This document shows, piece by piece, positions 33,552 to 44,772 of a stretch of 64,000 nt of DNA; position 1 is the first letter of the stretch; every line of letters starts with the position of its first letter. Source of the DNA: Tatumella sp. JGM118. GTDB lineage: Bacteria > Pseudomonadota > Gammaproteobacteria > Enterobacterales > Enterobacteriaceae. Position numbers and translations under genes: made by a program. The notes beneath the pieces are model-generated. The model saw only the letters and a program-made list of their open reading frames with translations, was not told where the DNA came from and made no database searches. Where the stretch lies: positions 79,952-143,951 of the forward strand of contig NZ_JAERJR010000008.1 of the NCBI RefSeq assembly GCF_018257515.1, written 5' to 3'.

Positions 33552-33576
33552 CATGAGCACCGCATCGGTGCTCATG
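33552..33576. promoter_or_regulatory. 11-bp inverted repeat: ubiX terminator-like hairpin and NtrC-like site
   Basis: Perfect arms CATGAGCACCG (33,552-33,562) and CGGTGCTCATG (33,566-33,576). The inner 17 bp (33,556-33,572) is AGCACCGCATCGGTGCT, which fits the NtrC enhancer pattern GCACC-N5-GGTGC. It lies about 140 bp upstream of the candidate sigma54 promoter of hisJ. It also lies 33 bp after the ubiX stop and is followed on the minus strand by TTTCCC, so it could instead, or also, end the ubiX transcript. Confidence 0.55.
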
Positions 33577-33608
33577 AAGAAAAATGCACTATAAAGGGTC
33601 ATTTGGCC

Positions 33609-34181
33609 TTAGCTTTTGCCCTGCCAGCGGGCAAAGAGGTCTTCAGATAAGGTAATATCGAACTGATCGATCACCCGGTTGACGGTCTGATCGACGATAT
33701 CCATGACATTTTGTGGCCGGTGATAAAATGCAGGCATCGGAGGCATAATAATCGCGCCCATTTCTGCAGCCGTCGTCATCATCCGCAGATGTCCGAGATG
33801 CAGAGGGGTTTCACGTACACCGAGCACCAGCTTACGCCGCTCTTTCAGGACGACATCTGCCGCCCGGATCAGCAGATTATCACTGTAGCTGTGAACAATG
33901 CCGGACAGCGTCTTCATTGAACAGGGCAGCAGCGCCATGCCATCCGTTTTATAGGATCCCGAAGAAATACTGGCACCAATATCACGGATATCGTGAACCA
34001 CATCCGCCAGTGACTGAACATCCCGCACAGAATAGTCACTTTCCAGTGCCAGCGTCTGACGGGCTGACTGACTCATGACCAAATGGGTTTCCACCTCAGG
34101 CACGTTTTTTAAAACTTCCAGTAAACGTATACCGTAGATAACGCCACTGGCCCCTGATAACCCAACAATCAGCCTCTTCAT
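33609..34181 (-). CDS. ubiX: Flavin prenyltransferase UbiX
   Basis: A 190-residue flavoprotein that prenylates FMN to make the cofactor of the UbiD decarboxylase in ubiquinone biosynthesis. The N-terminal flavin-binding block LIVGLSGASGVIYGIRLLEV, the SGSYKTDGMALLPCSMKTLS block and VLGVRETPLHLGHLRMM are conserved. It lies between purF and hisJ as in E. coli. Confidence 0.94.
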   Translation of the reverse strand: MKRLIVGLSGASGVIYGIRLLEVLKNVPEVETHLVMSQSARQTLALESDYSVRDVQSLADVVHDIRDIGASISSGSYKTDGMALLPCSMKTLSGIVHSYSDNLLIRAADVVLKERRKLVLGVRETPLHLGHLRMMTTAAEMGAIIMPPMPAFYHRPQNVMDIVDQTVNRVIDQFDITLSEDLFARWQGKS

Positions 34182-34252
34182 ATCCTGCCCTGCACTCCGG
34201 TAAAACGCCTATGATACCGCGGGAGTACTCTGTGAGCGAATGGATTTCCCAA

Positions 34253-34290
34253 AAAGCACAGGGCGGAAATCCGCCCTGTGCTTTATTTTG
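34253..34290 (-). terminator. Terminator between purF and ubiX
   Basis: Perfect 15-bp inverted repeat with arms AAAGCACAGGGCGGA (34,253-34,267) and TCCGCCCTGTGCTTT (34,270-34,284), only 20 bp past the purF stop. T-rich on both sides. Confidence 0.88.
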
Positions 34291-34303
34291 GTCACGCCGG
34301 TGA

Positions 34304-35821
34304 TTAACCTTCGTTATGCAGTTCCAGATTTTCGGTTTCCGTCTGCCGGGCTATCGCCATCGCATCGTCATTACGCAGCGACTGCAGATAATCAAGATAG
34401 CCCTGATCCACGTCTTTGGTCACATAAATGCCATCAAACACCGAACAGTCGAACTGCGTGATTTCCGGGTTTTCTTCCCGTACTGCGGCGACCAGATCTT
34501 TAAGGTCCTGGAAAATCAGCGCATCCGCTTTAATCAGCTGACAAATTTCATTCACTTCACGTCCGTGAGCAATCAGCTCAGTGACACTGGGCATGTCAAT
34601 CCCATAAACATTCGGGAAGCGCACCTCAGGTGCCGCCGATGCCAGATACACTTTCTTCGCCCCGGCTTCACGAGCCATTTCGATAATCTGCTCTGAGGTG
34701 GTGCCACGTACAATTGAATCATCGACCAGTAGCACGTTTTTATCACGGAATTCGGCACGGTTAGCGTTCAGTTTACGACGGACCGCACTGCGGCGCATCT
34801 GCTGTCCTGGCATGATAAATGTCCGGCCCACATAGCGGTTTTTTACAAACCCCTGGCGGTAAGGTTTATCAAGGATACGGGCAATTTCCAGCGCCACATC
34901 GGTCGAGGTTTCCGGGATAGGAATAACCACATCGATATCCAGGTCTTCCCATTCCCGGGCAATTTTTTCGCCCAGTTTTGTTCCCATGCGCACACGGGCA
35001 CTGTAGACCGAAATTTTGTCCAGGAAGGAGTCCGGACGGGCAAAGTAAACATATTCAAACAGGCACGGATTACACTTCGGATTTTCGGCACACTGGCGGG
35101 TAGAAAGCTGCCCTTTTTCGGTGATATAGACCGCTTCACCGGGGGCGACATCGCGAATAAATTCGAAGCCCAAAGTATCCAGCGCAACGCTCTCGGACGC
35201 CACCATATACTCAACACGTTGATCCGGCAGCACGCGTTTACCCAGCACCAGCGGACGAATACCGTTGGGATCGCGGAATGCCACCATGCCATGACCGATG
35301 ATCATGGAAACGACGGCATAGGCGCCTCTCACTTGTTTGTGTAAGGACTCTACCGCCGCAAAGATATTGTCCGCCGACAGCGGATAATCCTGAAAACGGT
35401 CCAGTTCCTGGGCAAAGATATTCAGCAGCACCTCAGAGTCCGAGGTGGTATTTACATGGCGACGACCGTGCTCAAACAGGCGGGAACGTAATTCATGGGC
35501 GTTTGTCAGGTTACCGTTATGCGCCAATGTAATACCGTAAGGGGAGTTTACATAAAAGGGCTGGGCTTCAGAGGCACTTGAGCTACCTGCTGTCGGGTAA
35601 CGAACATGACCAATGCCCATGTTTCCCTGGAGGCGCTGCATATGACGTGCTTCAAACACATCGCTCACCAGTCCGTTTGCTTTGCGCAGGCGAAAGCAAT
35701 TCATGCTATCGATGGTACAGATACCTGCTGCATCCTGACCGCGATGCTGTAACACAGTTAAAGCATCATAAATAGACTGGTTAACCGGCAGAAATCCGGT
35801 GATACCGACAATACCGCACAT
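34304..35821 (-). CDS. purF: Amidophosphoribosyltransferase
   Basis: A 505-residue enzyme for the first committed step of purine synthesis (PRPP plus glutamine to phosphoribosylamine). The N-terminal nucleophile cysteine follows the Met ([10 protein letters not shown]), heading the class II glutaminase domain; the PRPP loop is [18 protein letters not shown]. It follows cvpA by 36 bp and shares the PurR-controlled promoter. Confidence 0.97.
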   Translation of the reverse strand: MCGIVGITGFLPVNQSIYDALTVLQHRGQDAAGICTIDSMNCFRLRKANGLVSDVFEARHMQRLQGNMGIGHVRYPTAGSSSASEAQPFYVNSPYGITLAHNGNLTNAHELRSRLFEHGRRHVNTTSDSEVLLNIFAQELDRFQDYPLSADNIFAAVESLHKQVRGAYAVVSMIIGHGMVAFRDPNGIRPLVLGKRVLPDQRVEYMVASESVALDTLGFEFIRDVAPGEAVYITEKGQLSTRQCAENPKCNPCLFEYVYFARPDSFLDKISVYSARVRMGTKLGEKIAREWEDLDIDVVIPIPETSTDVALEIARILDKPYRQGFVKNRYVGRTFIMPGQQMRRSAVRRKLNANRAEFRDKNVLLVDDSIVRGTTSEQIIEMAREAGAKKVYLASAAPEVRFPNVYGIDMPSVTELIAHGREVNEICQLIKADALIFQDLKDLVAAVREENPEITQFDCSVFDGIYVTKDVDQGYLDYLQSLRNDDAMAIARQTETENLELHNEG

Positions 35822-35857
35822 GTTGTCATTTCCTCATTAAGCCGCATCCCCCCGACC

Positions 35858-36346
35858 TTATGACCGGGGTAAAAAACTCGACGTGCTCTGTAAATAATCA
35901 AAAAACCATCTGATGATACCGCTGAATTGAGGGATCAATTGTGACTGTGTCCAGTCCGTGCTTTTGGAAAATCCGGTAAAGGTATCCAGAAAAAAGAGGA
36001 TGGCCGAAACAATCAGCACGCCTCTTAATGCGCCAAAACAGACACCTAACACACGGTCCGTCCCGGACAAACCGGTTTTTTCCACCAGCGTTCCAATCAC
36101 ATAATTTACTATGGCCCCGACAATCAGCGTCGCAATAAAAAGTACGGCTATTGCTACACCATTTCGTACCAGGGGTTCTTCAAACCCGGTAAACCAGACG
36201 GCCAGATAGGAAAAATAATGACTCGCGACAAAAAACGCACATCCCCAGGTGACTAAAGATAAAGCTTCACGGACAAAGCCCCTGATCAGACTCACAAAGG
36301 CTGAGAATCCGATAATCCCTATAATGACGTAATCAATCCAGTTCAT
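35858..36346 (-). CDS. cvpA: CvpA family inner membrane protein
   Basis: A 162-residue protein with four predicted helices and blocks NWIDYVIIGIIGFSAFVSLI and GLSGTDRVLGVCFGALRGVL. CvpA is required for colicin V production in E. coli and has a broader envelope stress role. It is the promoter-proximal gene of cvpA-purF. Confidence 0.94.
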   Translation of the reverse strand: MNWIDYVIIGIIGFSAFVSLIRGFVREALSLVTWGCAFFVASHYFSYLAVWFTGFEEPLVRNGVAIAVLFIATLIVGAIVNYVIGTLVEKTGLSGTDRVLGVCFGALRGVLIVSAILFFLDTFTGFSKSTDWTQSQLIPQFSGIIRWFFDYLQSTSSFLPRS

Positions 36347-36407
36347 GTATGTTTCCGGCGCACTATGATCCTTTCTGCCATCTGTTCGCGGCGCATTTTA
36401 ACAGAAA

Positions 36408-36423
36408 AAGAAAACGTTTGCGT
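36408..36423 (-). promoter_or_regulatory. PurR operator upstream of cvpA-purF
   Basis: Minus-strand ACGCAAACGTTTTCTT matches the PurR consensus ACGCAAACGTTTNCNT at all fixed positions. It lies 62 bp upstream of cvpA, as in E. coli. Confidence 0.88.
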
Positions 36424-36445
36424 AGCGTTTTCCCGGACGACAGAG

Positions 36446-36478
36446 AAAAAGGGTAATGAAATTTTTTATTCATTACCC
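36446..36478 (-). terminator. Terminator of the folC-dedD transcript
   Basis: Ten-bp arms GGGTAATGAA (36,451-36,460) and TTCATTACCC (36,469-36,478); on the minus strand the hairpin is followed by TTTTT. It lies 80 bp after the dedD stop and upstream of the cvpA operator. Confidence 0.82.
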
Positions 36479-36557
36479 TGAGATTAAAAATATTTATCTA
36501 TATGAATTATATAACAATTCACCGTAACCGACCTGGCCCCCGTTCCCGGGGGCCGGT

Positions 36558-37434
<877 letters not shown>

Positions 37435-37445
<11 letters not shown>

Positions 37446-38703
37446 TTCCCTTCTCCCCTGAGACAGACGTCATCACATGAGCGACCGTATGGAAGGAACC
37501 ACAAACCAGAATAATGTCCTGTGCCCCGGCCTGCTGTCGTGCCGCTTTCCACGCGTCTTCCACCGTAGCAAAACATTCTGCCTGCGGCAAATGGGCCATC
37601 AGTTCTTCAGCACGGGCTCCCCGCGGGCCTTCGAGCGGCGCGCAATACCAGTTATCGACCTGAGGACGGAGTTCGGCCAGCGTACCGGCGATATCTTTAT
37701 CATGCAGCATACCGACCACGGCTCTGACTTTACCCACGCGCGGCAGTGCGGCGAGTTGTGAGGCCAGAAAAGCGGCTGCATGCGGATTATGAGCCACATC
37801 CAGGATCACCCGCGGAGATTCACTGATCGTCTGGAAACGCCCCGGCAGGACAATGCCCGGCAGATTTTCACGAATACAGGCTTCGCTGACCTGTAAACCG
37901 GACACCCTCAGGGCAGCCAGCGCGGTCGCAGCATTCGGGAGGGGGACCCGGGGCAGAGGCAGGCCGCGCAGCTCACCCTGAATATCCCGGAAATCCCATG
38001 CCTGAGCATCCGTCTGATAAGACCACTGCTGATTACGTTGCAACAGTATCGCGCCTTTATCCGCCGCGACCTGACCCATCGATGCCGGCATATCCGGCTC
38101 CCCCACGACGGCAGGTTTGCCGCTGCGGAAAACGCCAGCTTTCTCACGCCCGATGCTTTCGCGATCCGGGCCCAGCCAGTCAGTATGGTCGAGGGCAATA
38201 CTGGTGATCACCGCCACATCCGCATCCACGATATTGGTCGCATCCAGCCGGCCACCCAGCCCGACTTCCAGGATCACAACATCCAGATCCGCCTGACGGA
38301 ACAACTGCAATGCAGACAAGGTGCTGTACTCGAAATACGTCAGCGACGTATCCCCGCGGCCCTGTTCGATGACCGAGAAGCTTTGCGTATGCTCTGCTTC
38401 ACTCAGTTCCTGTGACTGAATACGGACCCGTTCCGTATACCGGACCAGATGCGGTGAACTGTAGACCCCGACACGATAACCTGCAGCAATCAGCAGCGCT
38501 TCGAGCGTCCGGCAGGTTGTCCCCTTACCATTGGTTCCGGCGACGGTGAAGACAAAGGGGGCGGGCCTCAACAGGTTTAGCTGAGCCGCAACACGACGCA
38601 CACGCTCAAGCCCTAAGTCGATGGCCTGGCTGTGCAGATTTTCGAGATAAGTAAGCCACGTGGCAAGGGGCGACGTGGCTTGAGGTAGGTGAAGATTTTC
38701 CAT
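37435..38703 (-). CDS. folC: Dihydrofolate synthase / folylpolyglutamate synthase
   Basis: A 422-residue bifunctional Mur-ligase-family enzyme that adds glutamate to dihydropteroate and folates. The P-loop is FTVAGTNGKGTTCRTLEALL; the family blocks GLGGRLDATNIVDADVAVIT and DVAHNPHAA are intact. It overlaps dedD by 11 bp. Confidence 0.96.
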
Positions 38704-38735
38704 GTGTCCCGTTGAGGTTATTACGGTGCATAGGT

Positions 38736-38762
38736 AAAAGACGCTATAAAAGCGTCTTTTTC
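38736..38762 (-). terminator. Terminator of accD
   Basis: Ten-bp arms AAAAGACGCT (38,736-38,745) and AGCGTCTTTT (38,751-38,760) in the 66-bp gap between accD and folC, with T-runs on both strands. Confidence 0.8.
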
Positions 38763-38769
38763 ATACCTG

Positions 38770-39681
38770 TCAGGCCTCGTCATGTTCCGCGTCAGTCTTC
38801 ACATCCGACTGATGGGTTTCATGAAGTGGCGCCGGCAGATTCATCATTTTTGCCAGTAGACTCGCCAGCTTAAAGCGCATGTTCGGGCGACGGACAATCA
38901 TATCAATCGCACCTTTTTCGATCAGAAACTCACTGCGCTGGAAGCCCGGTGGCAGTTTTTCACGGACCGTCTGTTCGATAACTCGTGGACCGGCGAAACC
39001 GATCAGCGCTTTCGGTTCTGCGATATTCAGGTCACCCAGCATCGCAAAGCTCGCCGAAACCCCGCCCATTGTCGGGTCAGTCAGTACCGAGATATAAGGC
39101 AATCCGCGTTCACGCATTTTCGCCAGGGCTGCACTGGTTTTCGCCATTTGCATCAGTGACATCAGCGCTTCCTGCATACGCGCCCCGCCGCTGGCAGAGA
39201 AACAGATAAACGGACAGTTTTCTTCCAGAGCCTGCTCAACACCACGAATAAAACGAGCACCGACCACAGATCCCATAGAGCCGCCCATAAAGGCGAACTC
39301 AAAGGCAGCGGCCACCACCGGCATACCGTGCAGTTCACCTTTCATGACCACCAGCGCATCTTTCTCACCGGTGCTCTTTTGTGCTGCCAGAATACGGTCT
39401 TTATATTTCTTTGAGTCGCGGAACTTCAGAACATCTCTCGGTTCCAGTTCGCTACCCAGCTCGACCAGGGTGTCCTGATCCATAAAAGAGGTCAGGCGAT
39501 CACGTGCGTGCATACGCATGTGATGATCACATTTCGGACACACTTCCAGGTTACGCTCCAGTTCTGCACGGTACAGCACCTGGTCGCAGCTATCACATTT
39601 TGTCCAGACCCCTTCAGGAATACTCGCTTTACGCGTCGGGGTTACATTACTCTTACTAAGAATTCGTTCAATCCAGCTCAT
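38770..39681 (-). CDS. accD: Acetyl-CoA carboxylase carboxyltransferase subunit beta
   Basis: A 303-residue subunit that with AccA transfers CO2 from carboxybiotin to acetyl-CoA to form malonyl-CoA. The N-terminal zinc finger is [20 protein letters not shown] followed by PKCDHH; the crotonase-type core includes [19 protein letters not shown]. In E. coli the zinc domain binds its own mRNA. Confidence 0.97.
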   Translation of the reverse strand: MSWIERILSKSNVTPTRKASIPEGVWTKCDSCDQVLYRAELERNLEVCPKCDHHMRMHARDRLTSFMDQDTLVELGSELEPRDVLKFRDSKKYKDRILAAQKSTGEKDALVVMKGELHGMPVVAAAFEFAFMGGSMGSVVGARFIRGVEQALEENCPFICFSASGGARMQEALMSLMQMAKTSAALAKMRERGLPYISVLTDPTMGGVSASFAMLGDLNIAEPKALIGFAGPRVIEQTVREKLPPGFQRSEFLIEKGAIDMIVRRPNMRFKLASLLAKMMNLPAPLHETHQSDVKTDAEHDEA

Positions 39682-39832
39682 TGATGACCTTTCTGTTTGA
39701 ACCTGGGTTTTCCAGTTGTATTGTTTCTGCTGAATTTTTATTCAACAGCCGCTAAATGACGCCCATTAAACCACAACCTGTCGAGACTGTGGATAAAAAT
39801 CTGGTGGACGTGTCCGGGTCCTGCAGAAAAAA

Positions 39833-40489
39833 CTAGCTCTTCCGCGCTGCCTGCCGGCGTTGCCGCCAGAATTCGATCAGTCCGGGCAAGACAGAAACGA
39901 TAATAATCGCAACAATCAGCAGATTAAGATTTTTCTGTACGACCGGCAGATCGCCAAACAGATAACCGGCATAGCTGAACAGCAGCACCCACGCCAGCGC
40001 CCCGGCAATATTAAACATCCCGAAACGTCGATAAGACATCTTGCCCATACCGGCCACGAAAGGCGCAAAGGTACGGATGATCGGGATGAAACGTGCCAGT
40101 ATAATCGTTTTTCCGCCATGCTTCTCGTAGAAACCGTGGGTTTTCTCCAGGTGACTGCGACGGAAGATTTTAGACTGCGGACGACTGAACAACTTATCGC
40201 CGAACAGACGACCTATCGTATAGTTAACCGCATCGCCGGCAATCGCTGCGACCACCATCACCAGGGCCAGCAGATGAATATTCAACTCATTACCCGGTAA
40301 TGCCGCCAGCGCGCCCCCCACAAACAATAGCGAGTCTCCTGGCAGGAAAGGTGTGACCACCAGCCCGGTTTCGCAGAAAATAATCAGAAACAGAATGGCA
40401 TAAATCCATGTGCCATATTCCGCGACCAGTTGCGCCAGATGCACATCAATGTGCAGGATGAAATCGATAATAAGATGGATATATTCCAT
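39833..40489 (-). CDS. dedA: DedA-family membrane protein
   Basis: A 218-residue DedA-family protein (PF09335) with the conserved [16 protein letters not shown] and [20 protein letters not shown] blocks that form the re-entrant, charged transport core. Family members act as undecaprenyl phosphate or phosphatidylethanolamine flippases. It lies 6 bp downstream of truA. Confidence 0.93.
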   Translation of the reverse strand: MEYIHLIIDFILHIDVHLAQLVAEYGTWIYAILFLIIFCETGLVVTPFLPGDSLLFVGGALAALPGNELNIHLLALVMVVAAIAGDAVNYTIGRLFGDKLFSRPQSKIFRRSHLEKTHGFYEKHGGKTIILARFIPIIRTFAPFVAGMGKMSYRRFGMFNIAGALAWVLLFSYAGYLFGDLPVVQKNLNLLIVAIIIVSVLPGLIEFWRQRRQAARKS

Positions 40490-40495
40490 GACGTG

Positions 40496-41323
40496 TTAAT
40501 CCTTCTGAAATGTCATCTGATCCTGCATCAGAAACAACGGGCCGGGCTCCGGCTCGGGTAATGCAAACTCACGGGGGTAATCCACCGCCACCAGGTAAAG
40601 ACCTTCCGCTCTTGCCGTGGCAGCCGCCAGTTTTCGATCTCTGGCCGCCAGCAAATCGGCCATCCAGGACTCCGGCTGATTACCGCATCCGACTTCCATC
40701 AGACTACCGACGATATTACGCACCATATGGTGAACAAAGGCGTTGGCTTTGATGTCGACGATCACAAATGCCCCCTGACGCCAGACATGCACATGGTGAA
40801 TATTTCGCCAGGGCGTTTTTGACTGGCAATGGACGGCGCGAAAAGACGTAAAGTCATTTTCACCCAGCAGGCTTTGCGCGGCACGATGCATCGATGCCGC
40901 ATCCAGCGGATGATAAAAGTGCGTTATCCCCTGCCCGAGGATCGCCGGCCGTAAACGCTGGTTATAAATAATGTAGCGGTAACGCCGTGCGGTGGCGCTG
41001 AAGCGGGCATGAAAATCCTCTGAAACGCTCTTCACCCAGCGAACGGCAATATCTTTCGGCAGATTCGCATTCACCCCCAGTGTCCAGGCGCTGTCTGCGC
41101 GCTGAACCGTGGTTTCAAAATGGACAACCTGTCCCGTACCATGCACACCGGCATCGGTACGTCCGGCACAGAACACATTGATCGGCTGATCGGCCACCTT
41201 AGATAAGGCTTTTTCCAGCGCACCCTGAACACTGCGAACTTCCGGCTGACGTTGCCAGCCATAATAACGGCTGCCATCGTACTCAATACCCAATGCCAGT
41301 TTATATGTCTTAACGTCAGACAT
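40496..41323 (-). CDS. truA: tRNA pseudouridine synthase A
   Basis: A 275-residue enzyme making pseudouridine at positions 38-40 of the tRNA anticodon arm. The catalytic aspartate lies in [19 protein letters not shown]. Two bases separate it from usg and six from dedA, forming the pdxB-usg-truA-dedA cluster. Confidence 0.96.
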   Translation of the reverse strand: MSDVKTYKLALGIEYDGSRYYGWQRQPEVRSVQGALEKALSKVADQPINVFCAGRTDAGVHGTGQVVHFETTVQRADSAWTLGVNANLPKDIAVRWVKSVSEDFHARFSATARRYRYIIYNQRLRPAILGQGITHFYHPLDAASMHRAAQSLLGENDFTSFRAVHCQSKTPWRNIHHVHVWRQGAFVIVDIKANAFVHHMVRNIVGSLMEVGCGNQPESWMADLLAARDRKLAAATARAEGLYLVAVDYPREFALPEPEPGPLFLMQDQMTFQKD

Positions 41324-41325
41324 GC

Positions 41326-42333
41326 TTACAGATACTCCTGCACCAGACGCTCAGCCACTTTCACCGCCATCAATGCCCCGCCGAAGCGGACATTATCGGC
41401 GACAGACCAGAACTGCAGTTGCTCCGGGATCCCGTAATCATTATGAACGGCACCGATGCAAAGCTGACCATGACCACTGGCATCCCCGACCGGAGTCGGA
41501 TAGTCGCCTTCATCGCTCAGTACGATATCGCTGTTCATTGCCAGGTCATTACGTGCCTCGTCCGCCGAGTAGGGACGTAAGGTTTCCATCAGCACACTCT
41601 GGGCATTGCCGTAGAAAACCGGGGCCTGAATGGCACTGACCGATACCGGCAATCCTTCATCCTGCAGAATTTTGCGGATCTGGTCGACCATACGGCGGTT
41701 GACAGCCACACTGCCCTGCTCATCCGGCACCAGAGGTAACAGGTTAAAGGCCAGCTGGCGGCCAAAATAGTACTCTTCCGGCGGAATACCGTTCAGCAGA
41801 CGGGCACTCTCTCCCGCCAGACCATCCACGGCGGCTTTACCGTGGGCAGAAGCGGAAATCAGCGTTGTCACCTGCAGACGCCCCAGGCCGGCAGTATCCG
41901 CCAGCGGTTTAATGGCACATAACAACTGGCTGACCAGACTGTCGGCTACCGACACAATGTTGCGGTTACGGTAGTCCGCCAGTACGTGCGGGTTAACATC
42001 CGCAATGACCAAAGGAACATCCGGGGAGAGTGCAAACAGCGGACTGCTGTCGATAACCAGACAGCCGGCATTTGCCGCCAGTTCGGCGTAACGGGCCGAG
42101 GCTTCGGTACCGGCCACAAAGAAAGCCAGCTGAGCCTGCGACCAGTCAAAATCAGCGGCATCACTCACCTGATGATTTTTATTATCAACACGTACCGTTT
42201 CTCCGGCACTGCTTTCGCTGGCTAATAAAAATAGTTCGCCAACCGGGAACTGACGCTCCGTCAGCAATTCCAGTACAGCGCTTCCTACTGCACCGGTTGC
42301 TCCTAAAAGCGCGATATTCCAGCCGTCAGACAT
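41326..42333 (-). CDS. usg: Usg, aspartate-semialdehyde-dehydrogenase-like pseudoenzyme
   Basis: A 335-residue homologue of aspartate-semialdehyde dehydrogenase. The N-terminal NADP-binding block is [19 protein letters not shown]. The active-site region reads [11 protein letters not shown], where true dehydrogenases carry a catalytic cysteine, so the enzyme is predicted inactive in that reaction, as in E. coli Usg. Function unknown. Confidence 0.92.
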   Translation of the reverse strand: MSDGWNIALLGATGAVGSAVLELLTERQFPVGELFLLASESSAGETVRVDNKNHQVSDAADFDWSQAQLAFFVAGTEASARYAELAANAGCLVIDSSPLFALSPDVPLVIADVNPHVLADYRNRNIVSVADSLVSQLLCAIKPLADTAGLGRLQVTTLISASAHGKAAVDGLAGESARLLNGIPPEEYYFGRQLAFNLLPLVPDEQGSVAVNRRMVDQIRKILQDEGLPVSVSAIQAPVFYGNAQSVLMETLRPYSADEARNDLAMNSDIVLSDEGDYPTPVGDASGHGQLCIGAVHNDYGIPEQLQFWSVADNVRFGGALMAVKVAERLVQEYL

Positions 42334-42351
42334 GTGGGTTTACTCCAGAAA

Positions 42352-42380
42352 ACAAAAAAGAAAGCGGTGTCACACACCGC
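42352..42380 (-). terminator. Terminator of pdxB
   Basis: Arms GCGGTGT (42,364-42,370) and ACACCGC (42,374-42,380); on the minus strand it is followed by TTTCTTTTTTG. It sits in the 76-bp gap between pdxB and usg, so usg expression would need readthrough or its own promoter. Confidence 0.7.
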
Positions 42381-42409
42381 CTGTACAGATAATGGTTACC
42401 GCTGAAAGG

Positions 42410-43546
42410 TCAGCAGCTACCGGTAAATTTTGCGGTGAAGCCAAGCTGCTGCAGTTTTTCGGCCGTGGCGGCCGTATCACAGTTCACCTGCAACGAAGAC
42501 CATTCGCGTCGCTCCTGATAGTGTTTGCGCAGACGATCAAATTCCCCGGGCTTACCGGCCACGGCACGCAGCAGTGCGTCATCACGGCGCACATCATACA
42601 CCAGATGTGCCAGACGTTTTAGCATTGCCTGAGAGCACTCGCCGTTCAGGCTGATCTGCCTGATATCCGGCGCGGGTAACAATTCAGATAATGGAACCTG
42701 ACGGGGCTGACCGATAAACGCTGACCAGGCTTCGAATACCTGCGTGGTGCCGCGGGCTTTGCCTTCCAGGGTATACCCGGCAATATGGGCCGTGGCAATG
42801 TCCGTCTTCGCCAGCAACGCTAAAGAGAGATCCGGCTCCGGCTCCCACACATCCAGCACCACCGAGAGATCGTTTCGCTGGTTCAGCACCGTCAACAGCG
42901 CCGCGTTATCCACCACCGGGCCGCGGCAGGCGTTAATCAGAATCGAGCCAGGCTTCAGGGCTTCCAGCAGTTTCTGATCCGCCAGATGCCATGTTTTATA
43001 AGGCCCTTCTTTATACAGTGGTGTGTGGAAGGTCAGAATATCCGCTTCACGCACCAGGGTTTCCAGTGAATGGAATTCACCCGGCTCGCCCTTATCTGCC
43101 CGCGGCGGGTCACAAATCAGTGTTTTTATCCCCAGCGCCTCAAAACGGCGTTGCAGCCTGCCACCGACATTCCCTGCCCCGACGATACCGACCGTCCGGT
43201 CCGTTAGCAGGAAGCCATCACGCTCAGCCAGCGCCAGCAGTGCGGAGAAAACATATTCGACAACGGCGATAGCATTACATCCGGGCGCCGCCGAATAAGC
43301 TACGCCGGCAGCCTGCAGGTCGGCGGTATTCAGATGATCCATTCCGGCGGTTGCCGTACCGACAAAACGTACCGCCGTATTCTCCAGCAGGGCCTGATTC
43401 ACCCGGGTGACAGAACGCACCATCAGTCCATCGGCTGCGGCCAGTTGCTCACAGGAAAGTGAGCGGCCTGGCGCACTTTCAACCTCTGCCAGCTGACTGA
43501 ATAATTCACGGGCATACGGCATATTTTCATCGACAACAATTTTCAC
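42410..43546 (-). CDS. pdxB: Erythronate-4-phosphate dehydrogenase
   Basis: A 378-residue NAD-dependent dehydrogenase in pyridoxal phosphate synthesis. The Rossmann motif is [16 protein letters not shown]; the catalytic histidine region is [16 protein letters not shown]. Start set at the GTG at 43,546 ([15 protein letters not shown]): this equals the E. coli start and length exactly and has AGGA upstream; the ORF is open seven codons further. Confidence 0.95.
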   Translation of the reverse strand: MKIVVDENMPYARELFSQLAEVESAPGRSLSCEQLAAADGLMVRSVTRVNQALLENTAVRFVGTATAGMDHLNTADLQAAGVAYSAAPGCNAIAVVEYVFSALLALAERDGFLLTDRTVGIVGAGNVGGRLQRRFEALGIKTLICDPPRADKGEPGEFHSLETLVREADILTFHTPLYKEGPYKTWHLADQKLLEALKPGSILINACRGPVVDNAALLTVLNQRNDLSVVLDVWEPEPDLSLALLAKTDIATAHIAGYTLEGKARGTTQVFEAWSAFIGQPRQVPLSELLPAPDIRQISLNGECSQAMLKRLAHLVYDVRRDDALLRAVAGKPGEFDRLRKHYQERREWSSLQVNCDTAATAEKLQQLGFTAKFTGSC

Positions 43547-43746
43547 TGCATCTGTCCTGTTTCTCACCGGAAATATCCGGTTATTCTGGCATAAACCCTG
43601 AGGGAAAACATCCGTCGATTATTTCGGATTTGCGCTTGCTATGCGCTGCCGGCTCAGTCATCTTAATTGGCCGGGATATCCTCCCTGACTTCCCCCGCAG
43701 GCGTTACTGTTTCAGGTAGCGCAGACTATGTGTTGAAGGACCTGCT

Positions 43747-44628
43747 ATGAACTTTCTTTTTCCGCTGGGAGCGGTGCTGATTTGGGCCATCAACTCCGTC
43801 GTCAGTAAACTCACGGTCGGGCTGATCACTCCTGAGGCCATCTCTTTTTATCGCTGGAGCATGGCTTTGCTGGTACTGAGCCCTTTTGTGCTGCCCGGGG
43901 TGATTCGTAACCGGCATGCCTTATGGCGTCACGGCTGGCGTCTGCTTATCCTGGGCGCACTGGGCATGGTACTGTACCAGAGCCTGGCCTATTTTGCGGC
44001 ACGGACGGTCAGTGCTTTGTTTATCGGCATCATGGTCGCCAGCATCCCGCTGATGACGGTTATTTTTAGTCTGTTTATTTTACGGCTGGCACCGACGGTG
44101 GGGATTGTTATCGGTACAGTGCTATCGTTTACCGGGCTAAGCTGGCTTATCAGTGCCGGTCATCCTCTGCAACTCCTCCACCAGGGATTAGGCAGCGGTG
44201 AGCTGATGATGGTGATCGCGGCGGCAGCCTATGCCCTTTATGGCGTACTGACCAAACGCTGGGCCATGGATTTGCCCCAGTGGCAGAGTCTGTATGTGCA
44301 GATCATCTTTGCCATTATTTTATTACTGCCAGGCTTCCTGCTGACGCCGGACATTGCCCTGACCCGGGAAAATATCCCGCTGGTCTTATATGCCGCAATT
44401 CCGGCCTCGATTCTGGCGCCGTACCTGTGGATCCAGGGCGTGATGCGGCTGGGGGCCAACACTGCCAGTATTTTCCTTAATCTGTCACCGGTCTTTACCG
44501 CTATCATTGCTATTCTTTTTCTGCACGAAAAAATGCACAGCTGGCACTGGATTGGTGGCGGGCTGACACTGATCGGGGTGATACTGGCTCAGCGGCTGCG
44601 TACACCGCTTTCGCGCGCACGACGGTAA
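43747..44628 (+). CDS. EamA / DMT-family exporter
   Basis: A 293-residue membrane protein with ten predicted helices in two EamA halves (about 3-135 and 150-285), typical of drug/metabolite exporters. GAVLIWAINSVVSKLTVG and YALYGVLTKRWA are family-type starts of each half. The start follows AAGGACCTGCT. It is inserted between pdxB and flk, which are neighbours in E. coli. Substrate unknown. Confidence 0.88.
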   Translation: MNFLFPLGAVLIWAINSVVSKLTVGLITPEAISFYRWSMALLVLSPFVLPGVIRNRHALWRHGWRLLILGALGMVLYQSLAYFAARTVSALFIGIMVASIPLMTVIFSLFILRLAPTVGIVIGTVLSFTGLSWLISAGHPLQLLHQGLGSGELMMVIAAAAYALYGVLTKRWAMDLPQWQSLYVQIIFAIILLLPGFLLTPDIALTRENIPLVLYAAIPASILAPYLWIQGVMRLGANTASIFLNLSPVFTAIIAILFLHEKMHSWHWIGGGLTLIGVILAQRLRTPLSRARR

Positions 44629-44772
44629 TGGCAGCTCTGACGCACAACGACTGCGGCGTGTTTAACCAATAATCCCCCCTTATTACTTGGGATTTCCCGG
44701 GGGGATTGGTATCATAGAGAGATCCACTCCGGCTTACCCCGGCCTGAATTCTCTTTTGCTGGAATGTTTGTC

